DNA from: Scenedesmus sp. ARA3 | Lineage: Eukaryota; Chlorophyta; Chlorophyceae; Sphaeropleales; Scenedesmaceae | NCBI GenBank assembly: GCA_004335835.1 | Contig: RWJK01001429.1 | Location: 1 to 64,000, forward strand | Direction of reading: 5' to 3' | DNA length: 64,000 nt | In this document: positions 10,544 to 23,400 of the stretch, one piece after another | Position numbering within the stretch: the stretch's first letter is position 1 | How the letters are laid out: each line of letters starts with the position of its first letter | Made by a program: the position numbers and the translations under genes | The notes under the pieces: generated by a model | What the model was told of the DNA's origin: nothing | Seen by the model: the letters and a program-made list of their open reading frames with translations, nothing else | Databases searched by the model: none

Positions 10544-13500
10544 ATGGTTGCTGAAGAAAGCAACAAGTATGCTTTGCGGGCCCGATACATACGCAGGGCC
10601 TTCGAGCAGCAGGGTGACAGCAAGGAGGCCTCCAGGTGTGTGTGGCACCTCTATGCGCACTTCCAGCAGCAGCAACAGTGCATGCCTATGGGTCTTGACA
10701 AAGCAGCCCCAACTGTAGAATACAGCAGCACCTAGCCAGGCTCAGCTGCAACAGTGCGCCACCCAAGATCATGTACACCCCTCACATGTGTCACTGCCCC
10801 TGCTGCTGCTGCCACTGCCACCGATGCCTGCTCATTGCCTGCTTCTGTGCAGTGGTGCTGCTGATGTGCGGGAGGCAGCCATTGCGGTGGGCCTCAAGCC
10901 CAAGCAGATGACAAAGCAGGAGCGGCAGCAGTTCAGCGGCAGGACACGCATATACCTGCAGGCCAGGTGTGTGAGCACCAACCGGCAGTTGCGTACACTG
11001 TACAGCAGCTGCCTGCTGGCATGCACAGCCTGTCCAGTGGCATTGATGCGCCTTGGTAACATCTGTTCTGCATTCATCTCCTGCAGGAACAAGATATTGG
11101 TGCAATGGTGGCAGGACTGCACCCGCCCTGTTAGCCTGCGCGCTGTGCTTGGTGAGCGCAGGCGTTGGAGGCAGCAGCTGCGCCAGCAGCAGCAGGACAT
11201 GCAACATGCAGCTTGCAGCCTTTACTGTAGGTGGCTGCAGCCATGCCATGCTTCTAAAGGCCTGGCAGGTGCCCTGCTTGCCTGGTAGGCAACAGCAGCA
11301 TGGACGTGGCGTCCTGCTGGCTCCCAGCGCCTGGCTGTGACAGTGTCTGCTGCACCCCGTCTGCAGATGCTGCTGATGACGCTGCTCTGGCTGTGACCAA
11401 GGATGCCTTCTACTTCCTGCAAGAGAACGGCTACATCAACTTTGGCGTGCTGCCAGGTGGGTAATGTAGCAACCTGTGCTGCCTGCTGTGTCTGCTGTGC
11501 AGGCATGTTCCACGCTCAACTCAGCACGATGTGGCCGGCTATAGCTGGATAGACTCCAGCAGGCAATTCAAAATGCAGTTGCCCACTGCCATGCTGCATG
11601 CATCTGCACGTTGCTGTGCATGCTCCATAACTTGAAAGCAGCATGTGTCCAAGCATACTGCGACTGCAGAAGGGCACCTGCACCTGACTCAACGTGTTAT
11701 GCTTGCACCCGACATTGCAGAGGCGGCAGAGCCAGCAGCAGCACCAGCCGAGGGAGAGGCAGCAGCTGCAGCAGAAGCAGCAGCAGAGGATGCAGCCGCT
11801 GCGGCGGAGCCTGAGGAGGATGAGCGAGCGATTGTGTTCAAGCTGTATGAGCTGCTGAGGGCTGCAGACATGGAGGTGCGCAGCACAGCAGCTTGGCGGC
11901 TGCTTTGATGATGACTGCCAGCACACTGCCAGGCCGCCAGCTACAATATTCACGGCAGGAGGCAGTGCAGCTTGCGCATGACGGCTTGCAGCACCAGCAG
12001 CACGCCCCGGGGCCTACTCTGCCGCCAGGGAGCTGACACATGAACAGAAACAGCTGCTGCAGCTGTGTACCGACTCATGAACCATACGCCGCTTGCAGCG
12101 CTGCAGCTGATTGTGCTGCCTGCCGTCGTCAACTGCCGCAGACCACGTCTGAGAAAGCACTGCGCAAGGAGCTGCAGAAGCACTTCAAGACAGACATCAG
12201 CGAGAAGAAGCAGCTGGTCAAGGAGCACGTGAGCTGCAGGCAGTGGCGTCAGATGTTCTCAAATATGCAGCTGCACCTCTTCCGGCACAGCTTGAAAACC
12301 AGACACAGGCTTGCTGTGGTTGTTACGTAATGAGCCAGCGGCTCTAAGAACCCCAGCCTGTAAATCCCTTGCACCAATTGCCATTGTATGTAAAGGCATT
12401 GGCAGGGCGTGCATGTAGCAGCTTGGACCACACCTGCAGCCCATTCATGTAACCTGCCTTAATGATGTGTTGATTATGCTGCTGCATCACGCAGGTGAAC
12501 TACTTCATTGAGCACCTAGAGGAGAAGGCAACGCTGCAGCCCAAGGGCTATGAGGGGCAGCTGGGGCCAGCAGAGGCAGCAGCAGCGGCAGCGAAGGCCA
12601 AAGCAAAGCAGGCTGCAGCAGCTGCAGCAGCAGCAGTAAAGCGCGCGGCGGCAGCAGCACCGCTGCCCAAGCCGTCTGGCCGTGTGATTGTGGTGGGCGC
12701 TGGCCCTGCAGGCCTGGCAGCTGCTACAGTGCTCAAGGTGGGAGCAGCGGGGCTGGCGACAGTTGCAACATCCACATACGTGCTGATAATGCTGTGTTGG
12801 TAACAATGCATGAATGCTGTCAAGACGGCCGACTGATGGCCAAGCCGCTGCCTGCATCACAAAGCTCACGCTTCTGCTGCTACTGGTGCTGCTGCCATTG
12901 CTTCAATGTTGCCCGCTCCTGCAGCGCAACAATGTGGACGTGTTGGTGCTGGAGGCGCGCGACCGCGTGGGCGGCCGCGTGCACTCCTACTCGGGGCCTT
13001 TTGCAGCGCCGGTTGACCTGGGCGCCTCTCTCGTGACAGGCACAGCACCAGACCTGGCTGAAGGCCTGGCGCCAGACCCTGTGCTGTTTGTGTGCAAGCA
13101 GCTGGGCATCCAGCTGCACACGCTGGGCGGCTCGCTGCCGATTTTTGACGCGCAGGGGCAGCAGGTGACGCCAGAGACGGATGAGGTCGTGGACAGGTGA
13201 GGCGCGGCGCTGGCGCTGCTGTGGGTGCAGATAGAACGTTGTAGCATGCGCTGCAGCACACTGCAGGATGAGCATTGCCAGGTTGATGGAGGCAGTTGGA
13301 GTAGAGCCCGGGGTGCAGCAGAGGATGATGGCTGCTGCATTGCAGTGGGGCCACATGCAGCAGCAGCAGCAGGAGGTATGAGTATGCTGAAGCCCCGCAC
13401 GACTGCACAAGAGCATGCGTCCTCGACGACCTCCTTGCCACCAACATGCACCGCATATGCTGCTGCTGCTGCTGCTGAAGTCTACGAGATGAGCTGCTGG

Positions 13501-16500
13501 ATGCTGCCCGTGAGGTTGCGGACGAAGATGAGGCTGCAGCAGAGAAAATGTCACTAGGGGAGGCGCTGCAGCAGGCATTTGACAAGCGCTTACACAAGCC
13601 AGCAGCAGCAGCAGCAAATGGCAGCACGGATGCAGTTGTGAATGGCGATGCAAAGCCTGCAGCAGCTGAGGAACAAGAGGGCAAAGAGCCTGTGAAACAG
13701 GAGGCAGACGGACAGCAGCAGCAGCCAGATGCTACCACAGAGTCAAAAGAAGACACAGCAGGCGAGGCTGGTGCTGATGCAGCTGCTGCTGTTGAGCCCA
13801 AGGCAGAGCCAAAGCCAGACGCAGCAGCAGACCCAGCTGAGCAGCCCAAAGGAGCAGGCACAGCCGATGCTAACGGTACAGTAGCAGCTGCAGGGGAGAC
13901 CGGCAAGAGCGCTGCTGCAAGTGAAGGTGCAGCTGCCAAGCAGGCCAGCTACACGGCTGAGCAGCTAGAGCTGCTGGACTGGCACTGGGCCAACCTGGAG
14001 TATGGCTGCAGCGCTGCGCTGACTGAGGTGTCGCTGCCTCACTGGAACCAGGTGCGGCGCTGACGGGGCGGGTGGGGCTGCGGGCTGTGTGCTAGCTTGC
14101 TGGGATCAGGCACAGCAGCTGCTGCCAGCACTGCGTGTTTGTTGTGCAGGTCCTGAGAACTGTGGAGGTGTGCAGTATCCATCCATGTGCTGTGCTGATG
14201 CGTGCTGTTGCCTAGCATGGCTGTCAGGGGTCGTGGTGTCTGGCTGCCTGCCATGAACTGCTTGTGCATTCATCTGCTCTGCTTGCAGGATGAGGAGTGG
14301 GGCGGCTTTGGTGGGCCGCATGCCATGGTGGTGGGCGGCTTTGGGCAGGCCATGCAGGGCCTGGCACAGCAGCTGGGAGACGCCCTGCGCCTGTCAACAG
14401 CTGTGGTCAAGATTGAATACAGCCAGCCCGAACAGCAGCAGCAGCAGCAGCCACCGCAGGAAGGTGCGGACCAGGCAGGATCGGACAAGCCAGAGCAGCC
14501 TGCTGACGCGGCGCCGCAGCAGCCTGCTGCTGTGCGGGTAAAGACTGCGCAGGGTGAGGTGCTGGAGGCGGCGCTAGTGCTGGTGACGCTGCCGCTGGGC
14601 GTGCTGAAGGCCGGGGCTGTGGCGTTTGAGCCGCCGCTGCCTGGCTGGAAGAGCAGCGTGGTGGGGCGCATGGGCTTCGGGGACCTCAACAAGGTGGTGC
14701 TGCAGGTGAGGGGCCGAGGTGGCGCTGAAGCAATGAGTGAAGCAGGGGGGTGTCTCATACTGCCAACAGTAACAGAAGGACGGGCAACAGTACGGGCAAC
14801 AGGCAGTTGCTGGCGGTTTGTATGAGTAGTGTTGTGCTTGCTTGCATCCATACCGTGCTACAGGTGAGGGGAGGACGGGGCTGGGCGCTCGGGGGGGCTG
14901 GCTGAAGCAGGGCGTTGCCTGCCTGCATGCTTGCGGCAGCAGTGGCAGGACAGGCAGTAACATGCAGGAAGAGGCAGCAGTTGCCTGAATCTAAGGGGTG
15001 CTTCTGTGCATGCTTGCAATCATGCAACTGACAGTGTGCATGCAGTCAGGCTGCTGAGAGCAGTGTTTGGAGGATCAAGTATCTTCGGTGTTTAGGCAGC
15101 CGCTGTTCATGCTACACCAATCATGGATCTGCCTCACACTCGCCGTTGTTGCAACACTAATTGCTTGCGCCTCGCCATTCACGGCCCCGTTTGTTCATGC
15201 TCTGGCTGGCTGCAGTTCCCTGAGGTGTTCTGGGACGCCGAGGTGGACTACTTTGGCGTGACGCAGCCGGCAGGGCCCGCCAGCCGCGGCCGCTGCTTCA
15301 TGTTCTGGAACCTGGCGCGCTTCAACGGCGGCACGCCGCTGCTGGCGGGCCTTGTGGCGGGCGCGGCTGCGCGCGCAGCGGAGCAGGACAGCCAGGAGGA
15401 GCTGGTGGAGCACACGCTGCAGGTGTGTGGTGTGGGTGGGGTTTAGGTGGGGTGGGGTGTTGTGGCTGGGCTGTGCTGGAGCGCATGCACCTGCTGCTGC
15501 TGGGTGGGCAGCTGGTCAGCCTGCAGTGGAATGGGGTGCACGGACAGCGGAGCAGGGAGTTATGCTGTGCTGCCTTCACATCACAGTGCATCGTAAGCAC
15601 TCGCCGCGAGATCGGGGCAGCCGCTTCAAAAGTGTTGCTACGCATAAGCACAGTATGTACCCAACAGTGCTGCTCCTGGTGTAACTGTCATGCTTCGGTA
15701 CAGGCGTTGCGGCGAGCATACGGCTCCAAGGTGCAGCAGCCGGTGGCAGCACATACCACGCGCTGGGCCAGTGAGGAGTTCAGCCGCGGCAGCTACAGCT
15801 TCGTGGCTGTGGGCTGCTCCGGTGACGACTATGACGCGCTGGCGCTGCCTCTGGCGCGGCGGCTGCTGTTTGCTGGCGAGCACACCTGCAAGGAGCACCC
15901 TGACACAGTGGGAGGTGCGGCGCGGCTGTGCTTGTACAGATTTTGGCATCGAATCACAGCTTTCAAATATTGCAATGAACATAAGGGATGTGGCGGGGTG
16001 GTTGCAGTTGCTGGCTAGGTGATGTTGTGCTGCTGGCTGATTTGTATGGCTTGGGTGGGTAGCGGGTCAACCGGTGCTGTGCTGCAACGCCGCTGCCGCG
16101 CCCCGTGCTGCTGGTGCTGCAGGAGCCATGCTCTCTGGCATGCGCGAGGCTGCGCGCGCGCTGCAGCTGCTGCGAGGCAAGGGAGATGACAGCGAGGCTG
16201 GACTGGTCAGCTCCCGCACTGAAACGCTCAGCAGGGCAGACAAGCGCAAGCGGCGAAAGGAGGAGGAGGAGGGTGAGCAACGGCACATGATTGATTGCCA
16301 TGGCTGCAAATGTGGCACGGCAAAATGCCAGTGCAGCAGCAGGAGCTGCAATGCCAGTCGCAGCTGCATGCTAGACTGATGCAGTGCACTCCTGACCTCA
16401 GGAAGCACGGCCCGTGTAAAGGGCAGACGTAGCGCGCTGCCTCGCCGCTACACAAGCCCTGCCACATGCGGCACCTGCTTGCTGCTGCAACTCAGCACTG

Positions 16501-19500
16501 CTGCAACTGCTCGCTGCTGCTGCTGTGCGCAGAGGAGGCTGGCTGGGAGTCTGCTGAGGATGAGGAGGAAGCTGAGGAGGGCTCCGGCGGTGAGCGCAAG
16601 AAGCGGAAAAAGGACCGGCAGCGGGACAAGAAGGACAAAAAGGAGAAGAAAAGAGACAAGAAAGAGAAGAAAGAAAAGAAAAAGCGCAAGGACAAGGGCG
16701 ATGAGGAAGGAGGCGCCTCAGAAGAGGAGCAGGGTAAGGCGCGGCAGCGGGCCGTGTGCATGGCAGTGTGCGAGCCTGCGCTGGGCATCATGCCTGACTG
16801 ATCGCCCTCCTTCTGCTGGCAGTAGCTGGTTTACATGTCAACCGCCAGCCGTGCATACTTGCGAGCTGACGCAGCACCGCAGTTGCAGGAGGCACCAGCA
16901 GGCGCATGGGACATGGTCATTAGAGCTGGTTTGCTGTGCTGGCTGCTGCAGGTGCTGCTGGCCGCCGCACGCGGACTGGTGAGCGGCGGCAGGCTGGCAT
17001 GCTGCCTGCTGAGGCAGCCAGCCGCGCAGCAGCGCGTGAGCAGTTCAGGCACGACGTGACGCGGCTGTGGCGCGGTCTGCTGGATGCGCAGCAGGGCGAC
17101 GTTGCGGTGAGCAGGCTCAACGAACGCCTGGCTGTGTGGCGGCAGCATTTGTGGCGGCAGCATGTTTGGCGGCAGCAAACAGGGCAAACTGACAGCGGAC
17201 TGTGTTACTGTCAAGTGTCGTTGAAGATGAAAGCAAATCATAGCATGTACGTGCACAAGATCAGCACACAGCTCATGCCCAGCCTTGCCTGGCTTTTTTG
17301 TCAAAGCTGGCGTGGGAACCAATGGACCTGCTGCAGTGCTGACTGTGGATCATCCGCCGTGCGCTGTACAGGTTGTGAATGATGTGCTGTCCGGCTGCGA
17401 CAGCCTGGACACCAAGCAGCAGTGCATAGCAGCCATCCTGCGCGCTACACCTCAGGTGCGGGGCTGCAGGGCAGCAAACTGCAGCGGCGCCTGCTGCATT
17501 GTTTGTTGGGCGGGCGGCACATGCTCTATTCTGCATCCTAGCACAGTATCTGCTTCGCGGAACCTGTCATATTGCCTGCCTCACGAGTGCTGCTCCCAGG
17601 GCTCTTGCAGCAGCCGCAGGCCTGCCCCTGCAAGTGTATGGTTGGTGGCGAGGTGCCTACTCCAAAACATGTGTCGAACCCATTTACTGCACACACATGC
17701 TTCGCGCCTTGCGTCGCTAGGCACTGTCGCAGCTGTCACAGGACGGCCCATTCCTGGCCACGCTGCAGTCCTGGCTGGCCGAGCTGCTGCCCGAGCGCAG
17801 CGATGCCAATGCGCATGTGCTGCTGAAGATCCTGGAGCTGCTGGGCCGGCTGCCTGACAGCAGCTGGGCGCTGCTGAGCAGCTGTCGGCTGCTGGGCAGC
17901 ATCAAGGCTGCTGCTGAGCACCGCAACAAGGAGGTGGCGCAGGCGGCAGCACCCATCCGCAAGGTAGGTGCTGGTGGTGTAGCTGTGCGCAGATATGGTG
18001 ACAGCGCGGTGCGCTAGTTGTGGGTAGAGACCAATGAGGTTGCAGCAGGGCGCAGCGGCTGCAGCAAGCACAGGACTGGGACGGGAGGCAGCTTCTGGCA
18101 GCACACCGATTGCAGCAGCACCAGCCGCAGCAGCAGCAGCAGCAGCAACACAGGTGTGACTGGCTACACTGCCGTGCCTTGTGGCTGCATGGTATACTGC
18201 GTAGTTTTTGTTGTATGCATGCTTGCTGCAAGTCGGCGCGCTGCGTGTTGTGGCACGTGTTTAGGTGTGCGGCATGCTTTGTGTGCTGTGCAGGCGTGGC
18301 TGGCCAAGAACCCCAGCAAGCCCAAGCCAGGCCAGCAGCAGTCGGCAGCAGCAGGGCCCAAGAAGCTGGCCCTGCTCAACCCAGAGCAGCAGAGAAAGCA
18401 GCAGCAGCAGAAGCGGCCGACCTCGTCAGGCGGCGCCCCTGCTAGCCAACCAGCAGCAGCAGCAGGTGGCGCTGCGGGCGGTGGTGTTGCTGCTGCTGCT
18501 GACCTGGCTGGGCTGCTGCCTGATGATGAGCGCGTGCAGTTGGAGGCATCACAGGCAGCCCTGTGGGAGGCACAAGCACAGGTGCGCGGCTCGCTCGTCT
18601 TATCAAGCATCTACTTGCAGACCCATGTTATTGTTCCAGTACAGGTGCAGTTGCTTGACGTCCACTGGTGCTCAGTAATGCATGGTTGCTGCTGGGTACC
18701 TGCAAGCTGCTGATGCTGAGGGAGTCTGCACTGTGGCCGTAACACTCACAAGTATGCCGACCCACCCTGCAACTCATAGCCCCTGTGCTGCATTTCCTGT
18801 ACATCCTGCATGCATACATCTTGCTGCTGCAGGCTGCAGCAGCTGCTGCCGAGCTGGCGCAGCTGCAGCAGCAGCTGCCCGTGGTGCCGCACAGTGGCCG
18901 CATCAGCAGCTTTGGCGAGTACAAGCGCACCGCAAAGCGGCAGCAGGCAGACCTTGATGAAGAAGCACAGCTTGAGCAGCAGGAGGAGGAGGCAGCAGCA
19001 GCAGCGGCAGCGGGCTCAAAGCGGCGCAAGCTGAGTCAGGAGCAGCAGCAGGGCAAGTCTGATGGCTCTGGCAGCAGCAGGCCTGGCTCTGCTGCTGTGG
19101 GTGACGCCAAGGAGGCGGCCACAAAGCAGCTGCGGGACTTTGTCAAGGTGAGAACCAATTGTCTGCTTGTACTGCTTGCTGCCCAGGAGTTGTTGAAGTT
19201 GCACCAGGTGTTGCTGGCAGCTTCGCGCGCAGTGATTCAGTTGACGTGTGGTGGTGGTATGGGGTAGATGCTGCTTCAGGAATTGCGCTGCATGTCCTGT
19301 GCTATGTGGTCCATGGTAGCTTGTCCATCGATCAGCGTAATGTTCCTGCACATTGCCTCCCAATGGTCCCCTGTGCTGCCTGCTGCTTGCTGCGTGTGCT
19401 GCCACAGGCGCAGCTGAAGCCCCGCTTCCAGTCCAAGCAGCTGAGCAGTGAGGACTGCAAGTGGGTGCTGGCCAAGGTCACTGAGAAAGTGCTGAGCGCC

Positions 19501-19683
19501 ACCACAGCCACTGACCTGGACAGGGCGGGCGACTTTGTCAATGCCAAGAGGGAGAAGAAAGTGGCAGCGCTGGTTGACAGCTACGTGGCGAAGCGGCAGC
19601 AGGAGAGGGAGCGCAAGGGGCCAGCAGCAGCAGGAGATGGCAAGGCAGATGCTGCAGCAGCGGCAGGGCAGGACGCATCCTGA
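10544..19683 (+). CDS. LSD1-type histone demethylase fused to TFIIS-N/LW-like and SRI-like domains
   Basis: About 20 exons and roughly 1,400 residues. From the ATG at 10544: a SWIRM domain (RNKILVQWW to [11 protein letters not shown], about 10,850-11,460); an Ala/Glu linker; a DEK_C-like helical domain (about 11,815-12,530; [27 protein letters not shown]); and an FAD amine oxidase opening with [17 protein letters not shown] (near 12,690). [11 protein letters not shown] (near 14,670) keeps the lysine equivalent to human LSD1 Lys661; [11 protein letters not shown] and [11 protein letters not shown] follow near 15,880-16,150. In place of the CoREST-binding tower there is an Ala/Glu/Pro-rich insert (about 13,590-13,960). 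A Lys/Glu-rich nuclear-type stretch (16,534-16,736) leads to an LW-like fold ([13 protein letters not shown] to IRKAWLAKNP, about 17,720-18,320) and an SRI-like end ([18 protein letters not shown]). Exon phases match at every junction from 15.2 to 19.7 kb. The TGA is at 19681-19683. Expected nuclear; substrate (H3K4me1/2) is inferred from the family. Confidence 0.85.
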
Positions 19684-19701
19684 AGCAGATTGCCGTTCAG
19701 C

Positions 19702-19706
19702 TGTAA
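19702..19706 (+). terminator. Candidate TGTAA poly(A) signal of the LSD1-like gene
   Basis: TGTAA begins 18 bases after the TGA. The motif is right, but the spacing is shorter than usual for algal 3' UTRs, so the functional signal may lie elsewhere. Confidence 0.3.
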
Positions 19707-20051
19707 CGCATTCGTCATCAGGCATAGCTTTGCTGGCCACCCCATTCTGCTGCAGTCCTGCAACAGGCTGGGGTTGCAGAAGCCGCTGTGTGGTATCCGC
19801 AGTAGCGCAAGGCATGCAGGTGTGCATTGCGCAATTTGGTCCGTGCAGCCTGCAGGCTGCTGCTGGCCAGGAGCGCCCTTGAGAAGCACGCAGCTGGCGT
19901 GTTGGGTGTACTGCTATCAAGTGACCGGACAGCATATGAACTGCGGTCAAACACAACGTGTTTCGCCCGTAGTTCAGCGGCTGTTTGCTGTATGAGACGT
20001 GGCAAGGCCCAGATTATTTTGATTGCAGGTAATACTAGAACAAGTAATAGC

Positions 20052-20240
20052 AGGAGGAGCACCCCTCACCAATAGAGAGGCAATAATAGTCGTAGTTTCC
20101 GCTCCGTACGGGGCGCGGTTGCCGATGCCGATGACAAGGTATGGCTTACAAGAAGACTATTATTATTATGAGCAGGAGGAGCAGCACATCAGAATATATG
20201 AAGTTGAAGACAGCAGCCATGGTGGCAGGGGGCGCCTCCT
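20052..20240. other. Short compositionally distinct element with imperfect inverted ends
   Basis: About 190 bases upstream of the FAS1 gene. The left edge AGGAGGAGCACCCC is nearly the reverse complement of the right edge GGGGGCGCCTCCT. The interior is rich in TA, with runs such as ATTATTATTATG and AATAATAG that are rare nearby. No clear target-site duplication was found. It could be a small non-autonomous transposon, an organelle DNA insertion, or chance. The open frame across it has no recognisable protein features. Confidence 0.35.
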
Positions 20241-20404
20241 AGATGCGTGAGTGAGCAGCATGTTGCATTCAGCTATTGCAAACTGTGTTGACATGCCAAT
20301 GCAAGCTTTTTACACATCACTCAAGTTGGATCGCCGACAACAGTTACCGTCAACGGTTCCGACACCCGTCGCTGTAACATCTTGCGCTGGCACCGATCAA
20401 TCAA

Positions 20405-23400
20405 ATGGAGGAGCAGACGCCTGGGCTACACATGCTATTCGCCAGATTGTCTATCAACAACGTCATGATGCTGTGCAAGAGCGTTCGTTTGGCCTGGATA
20501 GTGCTCGGCCTGGTCAGCCTTCAGGTGAGCTACGACACGCCCATTGTGCTCCTTGGCTCGACACCTCAAACGAATGGCCTAAACATGTGTGTTTTCTGCA
20601 GGGAGCGACAGCGCAGACGGCCCAGGCTGGGTCAAACACCTCACTGATCGGTGCACTCGAGTCCAATGGCTTCAAGCAGCTGGCTGGCATGTTCGGCACC
20701 CTCAGGCTGAAGGATGAAGACATTCCTACTAACCTTAACCTCACCATTCTGGCACCCACGGACCAGGTGTGTTGCAGCTTACGCAGGCTGGGCCTGAGCT
20801 GTTGCCGGGGCTGAGTGCACACGCATGCATGCTCAGCAGTGCTGTAGCTGTTGTCAGCAAGCAAGAGTGCCTGTCTCAATGACAGCAGGCCACACCATTG
20901 CAAGCGTGTGCATCAAACATGACGCATGCACGGGCACCGCAATCTCCCCGTGCGCACGCATCTGCCATGCTGCAGGCCATCCAGGACTTTGCTGCCTCCA
21001 TGGGCCTGTCCCTGGAGGAGCTGCGTGCACGGCCAGGCCTAGTCGACACACTGCTGAGCTACCACGTGATCCCAGGGCGCAAACTGACAGGTGAACGCAG
21101 ATGGCTGTAGCTACAGCTTGAATGCCTAGTCCACACCACTGCCTGATTGAGTTTGGTACCAGAAGTTATGTTGCTGCAGCCACACACTAAGGGGTAGTAC
21201 CCACCCGCATGCACAGTCACTCCACCTGCTGCTGCTGTCCGCAGGTGAAGGCCTGGTGGCTGGTGGCCCGCCCCGCACCGCCAAGCCGCTCAGCGCCATG
21301 AGCAACCCCCAGGACGTGCTGCGCTTCCAGCGCCTGGCCAACGGCACCATCACGGTCACTGACGTGCAGAACAACACGGCACATGTTGCCGGCGCGCTCA
21401 TCATGCTGCCGCGGGCCAACGTGTTCCCTGTGGACAAGGTGCTGCTCAATGGTGAGCTCGGGTGCTGCATGCATGTGCTGCGCAGCTTGGATTCTCAACA
21501 AGCAGCAAACCTTGGGCTGAGCAGACATCAGTCTGGCAGTCTGTGTGAACCACTGTGCCGGGAGTGGCTGCCAGCTAGTGAACGAAGTTTTTTGTCCTCA
21601 CATTGTGCCAAATGCGCTGCTGCTGCATCTTGCTGCTGCTGCTGCTGCTGCCCCAGGTGATGTGTTCACCAACGTCACAACGCTGCTGCAGTTCCACCCT
21701 GAGTTCAGCTCTCTGGCTGCCCTGATGCCCAAGGCGCCTGGCCTAGCAGGTGGGGCTGGCAGCAGCAGCCGCAGCACCTTAGGTGCATGCAGGCACCGTT
21801 GCAACTCACGGCCTGTGTAGCCTTGGTCTGCACCAGTTCTACATGCTGCGAGCTCTGGACAGTCTGTACAAGCTAAAAGTTATGGTTGGTGATGTGCCCG
21901 GCATCCGCCAGGCACACGTGCAGCTGAACCAGTGCACAGCAGACTTGCAGCTCTGAAAGCGCATACATTGCCCCCAGCTGCTGCATCACAACCCAAACCA
22001 TGGGGGAGATTGCCGTCCGTGCCCAGGCGTGCGTTGTGGATGTTTGGTGTACTCCTCCCCACTGCTCCCGCTGCCCTCATGTGTTATGCAGGTAGCTTCC
22101 GCGACAACACGTTCAACCACACCCTGCTCGCTCCCACCAACGATGCGCTGGCGGCTGCATCAGCCTTGGTGCCATCTGACGAGCAAGGCCTGACCCAGGT
22201 GCTGCAGTACCACGTCATTGCACAGCCTGGCACGCTGCCTGACAACTTCACACAGGGGGCACCGCTCAGCACACTGCTGCCTGGACACAACGTGGTAATC
22301 CGCTACAGGAGGTGAGCCCCTCTAGCTTGGCCCATTATGTGCGCGTTGGCCTTCCGCTTGTTGTGAAACAGCACTCAATCGTCCTGAGCGCTTGCAATGT
22401 TGCTGAACGAAATCTGCATGCATGCGCCATTGGGTTGCAATGTTGTGAAGGACAAGAAGCCAAGGTGTAGCAGATTGTCAGGCACAGCTGCAGCATGGCC
22501 GTGCATAACACAAGCAGGGTCCCTTGCTGCTGTACCGCAACGGTTGGTGCAGGGTGACTGTCCCTGCGCGCTTCAACAGCAGCCGCAACACGTCCTCCAA
22601 CACCGCCACTGTGGAGCCCGAGGGTGGCTCGCCTGATGCAGCAGCCAATGTCACTTCAACAAACCTCTTCTCTGGCAAGGTGAGGGCGGCTGTCAGCATT
22701 TCTGTGGGTGCTCAAGTTGTTGCTACACGGTGCAGCCGTCTGGCGTCCGGCAAATCATATGGTGTGATGATGTCACTGACATTTGGCAACAATTATGGGT
22801 AACCTCACCGCTGAGCAGGCGCGGCAGCTGCAGCCACGCCGCGCTTGTTGCTCTTCTTGCATGCTGCACTGCTTGCAGTACAGGCAACCTGGGCAGCGGT
22901 TCTTCAGCGGCAATGCTCTTTGCAGCCTGCCATGCGCGTGGCTTCAGCTAGACAGCACACGGCCTGCTGTGCAATGGCAGCGGTTGTGCAGCTATCTGCT
23001 GCTGCTTGCCCTTGGGCAGCAGCCAGAATTTTCACTGTGCTGTGGCCCTGCTGCCGCTGGCCTGTTGCTGTATCAGGGTACTGTCCAGGGCATCAACCGT
23101 GTTCTGCTGCCCGCAAAAGCTGCATCAAACGCCTCAGAAACAGCCATGGCTGGCACCAACACAAACACCTCAGAGACAGCCATGGCTGGCACCAACTCCA
23201 CATCAACGACATCACCCGGCCGGCGCCTCCTGGGCCCTGCAGCTGAAGCCGCAAGCATGGCCAGCGGAAGGCAGCTGCTCCGCTATGGCTCCAACCGTGC
23301 AGCTGGGTATGGTGGAGGAAACTCAGACAGCGGCTGTGACCCCACCCTTGACAATGGCTGCGGTGTGCCTGGCAGCCAGAACTCCATGATGTGGCAGAGC

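Noticed and set aside
14703..14900. Similar GTGAGGGG..GAAGCAGGG blocks near 14,706 and 14,862 as a duplicated donor site
   Set aside because: Only loose similarity over a G-rich stretch inside one intron; too weak to call a duplication.
20023..20250. Tyr/Glu-rich open frame across the odd element before the FAS1 gene
   Set aside because: No ATG context, signal or domain; treated as part of a non-coding insertion.
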